A stretch of DNA of 13,766 bases from Acidimicrobiia bacterium (GTDB lineage: Bacteria; Actinomycetota; Acidimicrobiia; UBA5794; JAOTWH01), in NCBI GenBank assembly GCA_029863035.1, contig JAOTWH010000044.1:1-13766 (forward strand), read 5' to 3'. Of the stretch, positions 1 to 6,840 are shown piece by piece. Each line of letters opens with the position of its first letter. The stretch's first letter is position 1. The notes under the pieces were generated by a model. That model saw only the letters and a program-made list of their open reading frames with translations. It was not told where the DNA came from and searched no databases. The translations under genes were made by a program, and so were the position numbers.

Positions 1-2245
1 CACCCTCGAGGGTGGGCTGACGGGGGACGAGTCCTTTGTCGGACCCGCGTTCAAGAACCCCGGCGAACCTCTCAGGGCTTCTCATGCCGTGCCGCACGTC
101 GGTGCTCAAAGCGTGGAGCGCGGCCATTCGAAGCGGGGCCGCAGCTTCGGCATCGCGCACAACGCGACGCAGATGCGCCTCCACCTCCAGGGCGGTAGCC
201 ATGCGTTCGGAAAGCTGGGGCGACGACAAAGCTTCGTCAGCCGTGGAGGTACCGGCCACGCGTGCTATGAACCTCGAAGGCCGGGCCTGGTGCTCCTCGA
301 CACCGGCCGTGGTGGCGGTCCAGATGACGCGCGTCCGGGCGCGACACATCGCGGTGTAAGCCAGTCGCATCTCCTCTTGAAGCCGGAACAGCCCGTACTC
401 ACGGAGGTCCTGGGGCTGACTGGGGGACAGCAGCCGCGAGGACAGCAGGGAATCCCTTGGACGCAGGTCGGGGAAGACGCCCTCTACCGCGGCCGCGATG
501 AATACCACGTCCCACTCCAGGCCTTTCGCCTGGTGCAGGGTGGTGAGCGTGAGGCGGTCGCGGTCGCCGGAGAACGCCAGCAGTGGGGTTGCCTCGAATT
601 CCTCGCTCTCGACCAACATGAGGTATTGCGCAAGAGTTGCCAGCGGATCCCGTTCACGGAGCCGATCAAGAACCTGAGAGAACGAGCTCCAAGCTTGTCG
701 ATCTCCGGTGCGGGCGGGTTCGGTAACGAGGTTCTCGAGCTGGGGCAGGGCCGACCACAGCTCCCAGAAGCCATCGGCTGCGGCCATCTCGGTGGCCCAG
801 CGTGGGTTCTCGATCAGCTTGGCGAGTGGAGCGGCACGCTCCTCCAGTGCACCCAGGGCATCGGCCCAACTGCTTTCCGATCGTATGCGCTCCCTTTGCA
901 TTTCTCGGTAGCTGCCGAGATTGAGACGGAACAGCGGCCCAAGCAGGATTCGCTGCATGGCGCGATCTCGCTCGATGGGCTCGTCCGTTGCGGCGATGAC
1001 AACGTCGAGAATGAGCCGCACCGCGCCATGATCGGCGAGGCGCGTGTCGGGAACATCATGGTCGATGCGCCGACGTTCTAGGGCCCGTGATAGTTCGACC
1101 AGCAGATGGCGTTTGGAGCGAACCAGCACAGCCATGCGCGAATAAGGGATTCCCTCCAACAGCCGAATACGTTCGGCTTCTGCCGCTATCCACTCCGCTT
1201 CGGCAGCCGCCTGACTGAAGCCATAGGTCTCGACCGTGCCGGTCCCTGGCGCGGAGATGACCGGTCCCGCTGCGCCGGGCAGCTCTCCGCCGGCGGTGAC
1301 CCTGACGGCCGCTTCGAGTATTGCCTGGGGGACGCGAAACGATGTCGTCAGCACGATGCGCTGGGCTGGCTTGCCTTCTTTGTCCGGGAAGCGATCTGGG
1401 AAGTCGGCGATGTTTCTCAGCTCGGCGCCGCGGAAGCTGTAGATAGATTGGTACGGATCTCCCGCCACAGTCAGGTTGCGGTGGGGTCGATAGAGCCCTG
1501 CCAACATCTCGGCTTGAGCGACGGTGGTGTCCTGATATTCGTCCACCAGGATGTGGCTGAACTGCCCTGCTGTTCGCTCAGCGACGTCGTCATCAGCCAA
1601 CAACTCCACGGCGGAGGATTGGAGCCTTCCGTAGTCGATGCGACGGATGCTCTCGAGCTCAGCGCGGTACTGCCGGAGGAACTCGGGTAACGCCTTCCAA
1701 TCGTCGCGCCCACTGGCCCTTTCCTCGACGTCACCCGGGCTTAGCAACTGCTCCTCGGCGCGCAAGATGAAGTCGGTTACCTCGATGGCCAAGGTGTGAG
1801 AGCCGAGCATGGGGCGGAACATCGCAGGCCAGCGGGCGGCGTCGTCGGCCGCCAGCAATCGGCGTACCAGGGCTACCTGTTCGGGGCCGGTGAGGAGCGA
1901 AGGCATCTCTTTCCAACCGTTGACCTCGAGACCATGGGTTTCGAGCAGCCGATAGGCGAACGAATGGAACGTCGACGCCGATACGAGTGTGAATGATCTG
2001 TTCAGCGCCGACTCGACTCGGGTTCGCAGATCTGCCGCTCCCCGCCGCGAGAAACTCAGGATCAGCAGATCCTCCGGCGCGACCTCACGCTGGTCGATGA
2101 GGTGCAAGGCGCGTCGCACTAAGAACTCGGTCTTGCCTGCTCCCGGGCCCGCCACCACGACCTGAGGCCCGTCGGCAGCCTCGATCGCCTCGTCCCATTG
2201 GTTGGGATCGATCCTCCACTCCACCCGGGCAACGCTATCGAACAC
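1..2245 (-). CDS. UvrD/Rep-family superfamily I ATP-dependent DNA helicase, 3' part outside window
   Basis: The minus-strand frame is open from 2245 to the left edge (748 codons, no stop), so the C-terminus is missing. All SF1A motifs are visible: Walker A AGPGAGKT (Lys about residue 38), motif II DEYQDTT (about 235), motif III AGDPYQSIYSFRG, motif IV LTTSFR, motif V TLHQAKGLEWDVVF, and motif VI RLAYTAMCRAR (about residue 627). Such proteins translocate 3'-5' on ssDNA in repair or end resection. In actinobacteria a C-terminal PD-(D/E)XK nuclease (AdnA/AdnB) can follow motif VI; the window ends too early to tell. The start is uncertain: the frame offers no ATG near the N-terminus. I chose GTG at 2245, which places Walker A at the usual distance; a later in-frame GTG is possible. 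It diverges from gdhA with a 71-bp gap. Family call is secure; subfamily is not. Confidence 0.93.
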   Translation of the reverse strand, partial: MFDSVARVEWRIDPNQWDEAIEAADGPQVVVAGPGAGKTEFLVRRALHLIDQREVAPEDLLILSFSRRGAADLRTRVESALNRSFTLVSASTFHSFAYRLLETHGLEVNGWKEMPSLLTGPEQVALVRRLLAADDAARWPAMFRPMLGSHTLAIEVTDFILRAEEQLLSPGDVEERASGRDDWKALPEFLRQYRAELESIRRIDYGRLQSSAVELLADDDVAERTAGQFSHILVDEYQDTTVAQAEMLAGLYRPHRNLTVAGDPYQSIYSFRGAELRNIADFPDRFPDKEGKPAQRIVLTTSFRVPQAILEAAVRVTAGGELPGAAGPVISAPGTGTVETYGFSQAAAEAEWIAAEAERIRLLEGIPYSRMAVLVRSKRHLLVELSRALERRRIDHDVPDTRLADHGAVRLILDVVIAATDEPIERDRAMQRILLGPLFRLNLGSYREMQRERIRSESSWADALGALEERAAPLAKLIENPRWATEMAAADGFWELWSALPQLENLVTEPARTGDRQAWSSFSQVLDRLRERDPLATLAQYLMLVESEEFEATPLLAFSGDRDRLTLTTLHQAKGLEWDVVFIAAAVEGVFPDLRPRDSLLSSRLLSPSQPQDLREYGLFRLQEEMRLAYTAMCRARTRVIWTATTAGVEEHQARPSRFIARVAGTSTADEALSSPQLSERMATALEVEAHLRRVVRDAEAAAPLRMAALHALSTDVRHGMRSPERFAGVLERGSDKGLVPRQPTLEG

Positions 2246-2283
2246 CTGCGACAGAAATGGTTCCCTGCCACCGGGGATGCCAG

Positions 2284-2289
2284 TACATT
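2284..2289 (+). promoter_or_regulatory. Possible -10 box for gdhA
   Basis: TACATT lies in the 71-bp gap between the divergent helicase and glutamate dehydrogenase genes, 27 nt before the gdhA ATG, and would leave a leader carrying the AAGGA Shine-Dalgarno. The expected -35 position (TTCCCT) is a poor match, so this is a weak prediction. Confidence 0.25.
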
Positions 2290-2316
2290 GCGCCGGTTCG
2301 CCAGCAAGGATCCGTG

Positions 2317-3600
2317 ATGGCTCTCGAAGTGTCCGAGGCCGAGCTGCTTGAGTGGGAGTCGCCTCTCTTTCGGGAGGCAGCCATGACTTTCGATCGAGTG
2401 GCCGAGGTCATGGACCTCGACCCCAATCTGCGGGAGCGCCTCAGAACTCCTCAGCGAGCCCTGGTGGTGACGTTTCCATTCCGGCGCGACGAGTACTCCG
2501 AGGTCGACACCCTCTACGGTTACCGGGTCCAACATGTTCTGACGATGGGGCCCACCAAGGGTGGCATCCGCTTCGCCAGCGACGTGAACCTGGGAGAGGT
2601 GGCCGCCCTGGCCATGCTCATGACATGGAAGTGTGCAATCGTCGGCCTGCCGTTCGGCGGCGCCAAAGGGGGAGTGAGGGTCGACCCGGCCGCTCTGTCG
2701 CGCGCCGAGAAGCAGCGGGTTACCAGGCGATACACCATGGAGATGATCAACTTCATAGGCCCCGACAAGGACATCCCCGCTCCCGACATGGGTACCGATG
2801 AGCAAGTGATGGCGTGGATGATGGACACGTACTCCAGCCACGTTGGTCACTCCGAGCCAGCGGTAGTAACCGGTAAACCGCCCGAGCTCGGTGGATCCAT
2901 AGCGCGACGTGAGGCAACGGGAAGGGGATTGCTCAGCCTGCTCCCGTTGGTGGGCGCGCATGTGGGCATGGGGGTCGAGGGCGCCAGAGTTGTGGTACAC
3001 GGCTTCGGCAATGTTGGCAAATACGCCGCGTTGGCAGCCCAACAACTTGGCTGCAAGGTGGTGGCCGTTTCCGATGTCTCTGGTGGCATCTACAACGACA
3101 AGGGGCTCGAGGTGGAAGAGCTCATTAAGTACGCCACCGATAACGGGGTGCTCGAAGGCTTCCAAGGTGTAGACAAGGTCAGCAACGAGGAGCTGTTCGA
3201 ACTCGATTGCGACGTGCTGGTGCCTGCCGCGATCGGCGGTGTGATCACAAAGGCCAACGCCGACAACATCAAGGCTCGGGTCATCCTCGAGGGCGCCAAC
3301 GGTCCAACCACCGGCGAGGCGGATGCCATCTTGAACGACAAGGGAACCTTCGTCCTGCCCGACGTGTTGGGCAACGCCGGAGGCGTGACCGTGTCGTATT
3401 TCGAGTGGGTGCAGGATCTCCAGAACTACTTCTGGTCGGAGGGCGAGATCGTGGGGCGCTTGCGCGAGATCATGAGCCGTGCCTTCTCCGAGGTGTTGGA
3501 CATCGCCACCAGAGAGAACGTCGATATGCGCACTGCAGCCCTCATCAAGGGAGTGCAACGCGTTGCCAAGGCGAAGCTCGTCAGAGGTATCTACCCGTAG
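2317..3600 (+). CDS. gdhA: Glutamate dehydrogenase (Glu/Leu/Phe/Val dehydrogenase family)
   Basis: Predicted cytosolic enzyme interconverting glutamate and 2-oxoglutarate plus ammonium with NAD(P). The product is 427 aa, normal for the small hexameric class. Visible are the substrate-binding region PTKGGIRF (Lys81), the signature GLPFGGAKGG with catalytic Lys117, IPAPDMGTD with catalytic Asp157, the Rossmann loop GFGNVG from residue 229, EGANGPTT, and the C-terminal SYFEWVQ typical of glutamate rather than leucine or valine dehydrogenases. I chose ATG 2317, preceded by AAGGA six bases upstream, over an ATG at 2257 that adds 20 residues atypical for the family and nearly reaches the divergent helicase gene. 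Its stop overlaps the GTG of the next gene (TAGTG). Cofactor preference cannot be read reliably. A 498-codon frame open on the opposite strand is a composition artefact. Confidence 0.95.
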   Translation: MALEVSEAELLEWESPLFREAAMTFDRVAEVMDLDPNLRERLRTPQRALVVTFPFRRDEYSEVDTLYGYRVQHVLTMGPTKGGIRFASDVNLGEVAALAMLMTWKCAIVGLPFGGAKGGVRVDPAALSRAEKQRVTRRYTMEMINFIGPDKDIPAPDMGTDEQVMAWMMDTYSSHVGHSEPAVVTGKPPELGGSIARREATGRGLLSLLPLVGAHVGMGVEGARVVVHGFGNVGKYAALAAQQLGCKVVAVSDVSGGIYNDKGLEVEELIKYATDNGVLEGFQGVDKVSNEELFELDCDVLVPAAIGGVITKANADNIKARVILEGANGPTTGEADAILNDKGTFVLPDVLGNAGGVTVSYFEWVQDLQNYFWSEGEIVGRLREIMSRAFSEVLDIATRENVDMRTAALIKGVQRVAKAKLVRGIYP

Positions 3601-3824
3601 TGAGATCGTGGCCAACCTGGTTCCTGTGGGTGGCGGCGGTGTTCGGCGTCGCCTCCACCATGCGCAGCGCCCTTAGCGGGGGTCCGGACACGGGTGGCGC
3701 CTACGCCGCGGGCTGGTGGTTTGGCGTTCTGATCTGGGGTGCGCTCGGGGTGGTGTCCACCCTCGAGCTGATGCGGCGCCGTCGCCCAGACGCTCAAGAC
3801 GAACAAGCCGACGCCGCTGACTAG
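3600..3824 (+). CDS. Small two-helix membrane protein, unknown function
   Basis: A 74-residue product starting at GTG 3600, which shares its G with the gdhA TAG stop, so translation is probably coupled. It has two hydrophobic stretches (about residues 5-20 and 38-58) with a short Gly-rich hydrophilic link, then an Arg run (MRRRRP) and an acidic tail, suggesting a C-terminus in the cytoplasm. The frame is also open upstream inside gdhA, but that part is an out-of-frame shadow rich in Arg and Gly. No conserved motif is recognised. It sits between gdhA and a transporter in one apparent operon; a role with either is only inference. Confidence 0.6.
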   Translation: MRSWPTWFLWVAAVFGVASTMRSALSGGPDTGGAYAAGWWFGVLIWGALGVVSTLELMRRRRPDAQDEQADAAD

Positions 3825-3839
3825 CGGGGCCGACCGCTG

Positions 3840-4673
3840 ATGCCAGTGTTTCTGGCTTCGATGTCTGCGGTTCTTTCCGGAACCGGGGATTTCCTTGGTG
3901 GCTTAGCCAGCCGTCACGGACGCGTCACCGCAGTCGTGGTGAGCTCACACCTGGTAGGCATCGCTACGACGTTCGTTCTCGCTCCCTTCGTTGGTGGGTC
4001 GCCCACCGGAGCAGACCTGGCTTGGGGTGCTGCCGCCGGGGCATCGGGTGGCCTGGCCATCTTGGCCCTTTACAACGGATTCTCCCGAGCGGCCGTGGCG
4101 ATCGTTTCGCCCATCGCGGCCATCGGCGCCGGTGCTTGGCCGGTGGTATTCGACCTGGTGGACGGCGGTCGTCCGAGCGCGCTGCAGGGAGTGGGGCTGG
4201 CGGTGGGGTTCGTTGCGATCTGGCTGGTCGGAAGCGGTGAAGCTCAATCGGGGCCATCCTGGAAGTCGGCCGGTGTCGTCTTCGGCATGTTGGCCGGACT
4301 GGGTTTCGGTGGTCTGCTCATCTTGTTGAGCAGAGTGTCGGAGGATTCGGGTATCTGGGCGCTGGCTCCGGCACGCGCTGCCGGGGCAGTTGTTCTTATC
4401 GCGGTCGGCCTGGCAGCAGGGCACGAATTGCTCCCTCATCGTCGATCGCTGCTGCCTTTGGCCGGTGCCGGTGCGGCGACGATCGCCGGCAATGGCGCGT
4501 TCATCGTCGCTACTCACGACGGATCGTTGGCAGTGGTCTCGGTTGTCGCTGCCATGTTCCCGGCGGCGACGGTGGTTCTTGCGAGAGTCTTCTTCAGAGA
4601 GAGGCTGTCTCGCTCGAGGCTTATCGGGCTAGGCCTCGCCTTGGTTGCGGTGGCCTTGGTCGCTGCTGGCTAG
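3840..4673 (+). CDS. EamA/DMT-family transporter
   Basis: A 277-aa hydrophobic protein with about ten predicted membrane segments in two related halves, the layout of drug/metabolite transporter (EamA) exporters. The first half begins SAVLSGTGDFLGGLASRHGR and includes GGLAILALYNGFSRAAVAIVSP, where the family's helix 3-4 signature lies. The second half has the matching GNGAFIVATHDGSLAVVS stretch followed by FFRERLSRSRLIGLGLALV, the usual end of an EamA repeat. Start is ATG 3840, 15 bases after the previous stop; no strong Shine-Dalgarno is seen. Substrate cannot be told; amino acids or metabolites are typical. It ends 8 bp before the convergent nuclease gene, with no obvious terminator between. 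Confidence 0.88.
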   Translation: MPVFLASMSAVLSGTGDFLGGLASRHGRVTAVVVSSHLVGIATTFVLAPFVGGSPTGADLAWGAAAGASGGLAILALYNGFSRAAVAIVSPIAAIGAGAWPVVFDLVDGGRPSALQGVGLAVGFVAIWLVGSGEAQSGPSWKSAGVVFGMLAGLGFGGLLILLSRVSEDSGIWALAPARAAGAVVLIAVGLAAGHELLPHRRSLLPLAGAGAATIAGNGAFIVATHDGSLAVVSVVAAMFPAATVVLARVFFRERLSRSRLIGLGLALVAVALVAAG

Positions 4674-4681
4674 CGCGGCAC

Positions 4682-5485
4682 TTATACCTTGGCTGCCGCT
4701 ACTGCAGGCTCGGGTTGTGCCGCCGGCTCCTCTGCCCAAGCGGGGCAGATGTCCTTGAACGAACACCAGTCGCACAGCTTGGAGGTTCGGGCAGGGAAGC
4801 GCTCTTCACTCAGCGCCCGGTTGATGGCAGCCCACAGCGCCGTGAGCTGGCGGTGCATGGCGTCGAGCTGCTGATCGTTGACCGCCAGCGAGTAGATGGT
4901 GGGACCGTTCAGGTACAGCAAGCGCAGTTCGGCCGGAGTGCGTCCCAAGCGCTGGCGGATCAGCAGTGCGTAGATCTTCATGGCGAAGAACGCCGGCATG
5001 GCGTACCGCTCCGGCGGGGCCTTGCCCGTCTTGTAATCGACGATGACCAACTCTCCTGCCTCGTTCTCCTCCATCCGGTCGAGGATCCCCCTAATCGCTA
5101 TGTCGTCGAGCTCCTCGGTCATGTCGAGTTCCCGATCGAGCGGATCGAACGAGGACGGATCCTCGATCAAGAAGTAATTGGCCAGCAGTTCAAGGCTCTC
5201 GATGCCCCACGCTCGCTCATCTTCGACAGATGAGAACAGGTCGGGGTACTCCTCGTCGCGCACTTCGACCCAGGCAGCTCGGAACAGGTCGTACAACGCC
5301 TCGGGAGTGCGCTCGGGAGCGCTCAGATCGAACAAGCGCTGCAGTGCCAGGTGGGCAGTTGTACCGCGCGCCTGATAGATGGTCGACGGCTCGGGGAGCC
5401 TGTCGATGGCACGGTACTTGAAGAGCTGCGGGCAGAGCTTGAAGTCGCTCGCTCGGCTGGGGGAGAGGTTGACCAGTGGCTCCAT
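4682..5485 (-). CDS. RecB/Cas4-like PD-(D/E)XK nuclease with probable Fe-S cluster
   Basis: A 267-aa stand-alone nuclease of the RecB-family exonuclease group (COG2887 type). Residues from the chosen start: LSPSRASDFKLCP with Cys18 near the N-terminus, His45 in GTTAHLALQR, Asp136 in GILDR, and VIVDYKTGK giving Asp150-x-Lys152, the metal-binding core. A Cys cluster CDWCSFKDIC (Cys238, 241, 247) pairs with Cys18 as in the 4Fe-4S clamp of AddB and Cas4. The usual Gln of the QxxxY motif appears as Ala (AMKIY). An upstream in-frame GTG (5515) was rejected because the ATG at 5485 lies 7 nt after TATAGT, fitting a leaderless mRNA. The gene diverges from structured RNA1. No cas genes are nearby, so a DNA-repair role is likelier than CRISPR adaptation. 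Confidence 0.9.
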   Translation of the reverse strand: MEPLVNLSPSRASDFKLCPQLFKYRAIDRLPEPSTIYQARGTTAHLALQRLFDLSAPERTPEALYDLFRAAWVEVRDEEYPDLFSSVEDERAWGIESLELLANYFLIEDPSSFDPLDRELDMTEELDDIAIRGILDRMEENEAGELVIVDYKTGKAPPERYAMPAFFAMKIYALLIRQRLGRTPAELRLLYLNGPTIYSLAVNDQQLDAMHRQLTALWAAINRALSEERFPARTSKLCDWCSFKDICPAWAEEPAAQPEPAVAAAKV

Positions 5486-5492
5486 CGCCTCA

Positions 5493-5498
5493 ACTATA
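5493..5498 (-). promoter_or_regulatory. -10 box for the nuclease gene, leaderless arrangement
   Basis: TATAGT on the minus strand ends 7 nt before the ATG at 5485, so the predicted first transcribed base is at or next to the start codon. No good -35 is seen. An 8-bp inverted repeat (ACGGATAG at 5498-5505, CTATCCGT at 5547-5554) flanks the region between this promoter and the RNA1 promoter. Confidence 0.5.
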
Positions 5499-5538
5499 CG
5501 GATAGCTAGTGACACGCGTGTAGTTCACGGCGCCAAGG

Positions 5539-5592
5539 CGCGAAAACTATCCGTGGATCCAGCTTGACGCGCGGTTAGCGAGCCCCTACCTT
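5539..5592 (+). promoter_or_regulatory. Promoter and upstream motif of structured RNA1
   Basis: A near-consensus sigma70-type promoter: TTGACG at 5564-5569, 17-bp spacer, TACCTT at 5587-5592. The predicted start, about 7 nt on (5599), is the first base of a 12-bp hairpin. Fourteen bases upstream of the -35 is CGCGAAAACTA (5539-5549), found at the same distance before the RNA2 promoter, so it may bind a regulator or help polymerase. The box is directly seen; function is inferred. Confidence 0.7.
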
Positions 5593-5598
5593 TGCGCT

Positions 5599-5815
5599 CC
5601 TTCATGGATCGCAAGATTTGTGAAGGACGGTCTTGCCGGGTACCTCGCAAGAGGACGGCCAAGAGGGTCTTCGGACTCACTCGGACGAACCAGCAAGACC
5701 ACGCCCGAAGGGCTTCACGGCCTGGAGGGATCGGAGTAGCGGGCAACCGTTACTTCGACTGGAAGTCCCGAGAGGGCTGAGGCTTCGGCCAAGGCTCCCT
5801 CGGGGCTTCCTTAAT
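5599..5815 (+). ncRNA. Structured RNA1, short form; unrecognised family
   Basis: No convincing protein gene is present, but helices are dense. A 12-bp hairpin 5599-5610/5615-5626 is capped by a GCAA tetraloop. A stem 5629-5636/5693-5700 closes a junction holding a GCCG/CGGC arm with a CCTC-GCAA-GAGG tip and an arm with a TTCG loop. Next come a small GCCC-GAA-GGGC hairpin, a 12-bp stem with GCAA loop (about 5743-5746), and a terminator hairpin. From about 5701 to the end it is nearly identical to RNA2 (7076-7190); the parts before that match in structure more than in sequence. It lacks the core sequences I know for RNase P RNA, tmRNA, SRP RNA and 6S RNA. Ends are estimated from the promoter and terminator. 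Confidence 0.72.
5763..5815 (+). terminator. Terminator-like hairpin of RNA1
   Basis: The outer 10-bp stem AAGTCCCGAG/CTCGGGGCTT (5763-5772 with 5799-5808) continues, after a bulged A, into GGG/TCC and an inner GGC-TTCG-GCC hairpin. It is followed by CCTTAATT, a short interrupted T tract. The same structure ends RNA2, supporting a terminator or a stable 3' end. Confidence 0.6.
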
Positions 5816-5833
5816 TGTGGGCTGTACACATTT

Positions 5834-5988
5834 GCTTGTCGGGTCGGCCTCGTGCGGGGCGTCCCTCGTCGGAGGGCCGACGACAAGCTGCTGCCGCATC
5901 GTTCGGACGTGATTCACGGCTCGCACGAAGTGCTCGCCCGTTGCCAACCACGTCACCGCGTCTGCGCGACTCCTCTAGCAGCTAGGTG
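5834..5988 (+). repeat. R element, copy 1 (complete)
   Basis: A dispersed intergenic palindromic repeat. It starts with GCTTGTCG-GG-TCGGCC pairing with GGCCGA-CGACAAGC (5875-5888), then GCTGCCGC, a small hairpin GCAC-GAA-GTGC (5923-5933) flanked by CTCG, the conserved CCAACCACG, and a tail of two 7-bp units CTAGCAG CTAGGTG (5975-5988). It begins 18 bp after the RNA1 terminator. The stretch 5989-6082 to the methyltransferase stop holds nothing else clear beyond a weak GCAGG/CCTGC hairpin near 6043. Confidence 0.8.
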
Positions 5989-6082
5989 TAACGCGGTCCA
6001 CCGGCTGCGACTGGATCGGAAAGAATCGATTGCATGGGGCGCAGGTCGTGGCCTGCACCGGTGTCACGGGCACCCGAGCGCT

Positions 6083-6727
6083 TCAGACCTTCTCGAACAC
6101 CATCGCACGCCAGATGAAGTCCTGATCGTCGAAGGCCACCTTGAAGCCTTGCTTAGCTGCGGCGGCGACGATCTCATCGTTGGAGTGGACGTACGCCTGG
6201 AAGTCCACTTTGCGAAACCGAAGCCACCCGTTGCCGAATCCGATGACGAAGCGGGCCGCCCGGCGGTCGCGCGGGAAGCTGGCCGCCAAGAAGCGCTTAC
6301 TCCGCCCGGAGGCTGCCGCCATCAGCTTCTCCATGAACGCATAGCAGCAGACCACTCGATTCATCACCACGGTGTCGGCCGGCTCGAACTCCTCTGCTCG
6401 CTCTGCGAAGTCCATGACGTTGCGTTCGACCCTGTCCGCCAACCCCTCCTCAGCTAGGAGCTGATTGGCAACGTTGTCGTAACCACTGGAGATTTCGACG
6501 TTGACTGCGCTGGCCGCTCCAGCCTTGAGGAGCTCGATGTGTGCGGCGCCGATGCCGCCGCCGACCTCCAACACGGTTCGACCGGCGATGCCGCGTTGGG
6601 TGAGGTAGGACACCATGCGGCGGGCCATGTCGTCGAGTCCCTTCTTGCGGTACTGCTTCAGCTTGCGGCGCGCCTCCTTCTGATTGAAGAAGTGTCGATA
6701 CCCCGAGGGTGAGCAGCAGTCGGACAT
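6083..6727 (-). CDS. Class I SAM-dependent methyltransferase, substrate unknown
   Basis: A 214-aa soluble protein. The SAM-binding motif I is VLEVGGGIGAAHIELL (about residues 52-67), with an acidic residue at the end of the second strand (NVEIS, Glu78). The N-terminal HFFNQKEARRKLKQYRKKGLD and the later VVMNRVVCCYAF and ASFPRDRR resemble a family of small actinobacterial methyltransferases distantly like Mg-protoporphyrin O-methyltransferase. No other chlorophyll gene is present, so that function is not proposed. The N-terminus carries a CC pair (MSDCCSP). ATG 6727 lies 7 nt after TAACCT, fitting a leaderless mRNA. The gene stands alone between two structured RNA genes and diverges from RNA2. 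Small molecule, RNA or DNA are all possible substrates; no DNA-methylase NPPY/DPPY motif was seen. Confidence 0.82.
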   Translation of the reverse strand: MSDCCSPSGYRHFFNQKEARRKLKQYRKKGLDDMARRMVSYLTQRGIAGRTVLEVGGGIGAAHIELLKAGAASAVNVEISSGYDNVANQLLAEEGLADRVERNVMDFAERAEEFEPADTVVMNRVVCCYAFMEKLMAAASGRSKRFLAASFPRDRRAARFVIGFGNGWLRFRKVDFQAYVHSNDEIVAAAAKQGFKVAFDDQDFIWRAMVFEKV

Positions 6728-6734
6728 GGATCAG

Positions 6735-6740
6735 AGGTTA
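6735..6740 (-). promoter_or_regulatory. -10 box for the methyltransferase gene, leaderless arrangement
   Basis: TAACCT on the minus strand ends 7 nt before ATG 6727. No clear -35 is present; that position overlaps the first of the CGCGAAAAC motifs shared with the RNA2 promoter, so the two divergent promoters may share control. Confidence 0.45.
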
Positions 6741-6760
6741 GGAAGAACCGAGCTATGCCG

Positions 6761-6834
6761 CGCGAAAACAAAACTTGAGACGCGAAAACTAAGTACCTGT
6801 TTCGCTTGACGGTCGGAGGTCGTTGGTTTAACTT
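6761..6834 (+). promoter_or_regulatory. Promoter of structured RNA2 with two upstream motif copies
   Basis: TTGACG (6806-6811), a 17-bp spacer and TAACTT (6829-6834) form a near-consensus promoter; the predicted start 6841 is the first base of the first helix. CGCGAAAACTA (6781-6791) lies 14 bases before the -35, exactly as in RNA1. A second CGCGAAAAC (6761-6769) is 20 bp further upstream, about two helical turns, as expected of a tandem protein-binding site. The motif role is inferred. Confidence 0.72.
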
Positions 6835-6840
6835 CACATC

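Noticed and set aside
89..1690. Plus-strand open frames of 330 and 194 codons
   Set aside because: They are antisense to the helicase, whose motifs run through the whole region on the minus strand.
2119..3615. 498-codon open frame on the minus strand across gdhA
   Set aside because: It is antisense to a well-supported glutamate dehydrogenase, has no recognisable domain, and its His/Gly/Val-rich composition is typical of a shadow of high-GC coding sequence.
5633..6457. 274-codon plus-strand open frame over RNA1, R copy 1 and the methyltransferase
   Set aside because: It spans three unrelated features, is antisense to the methyltransferase and shows no domain.
4682..6727. Nuclease and methyltransferase as a restriction-modification pair
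   Set aside because: The nuclease is of the RecB/Fe-S repair type and the methyltransferase lacks DNA-methylase catalytic motifs; they are not in one operon.
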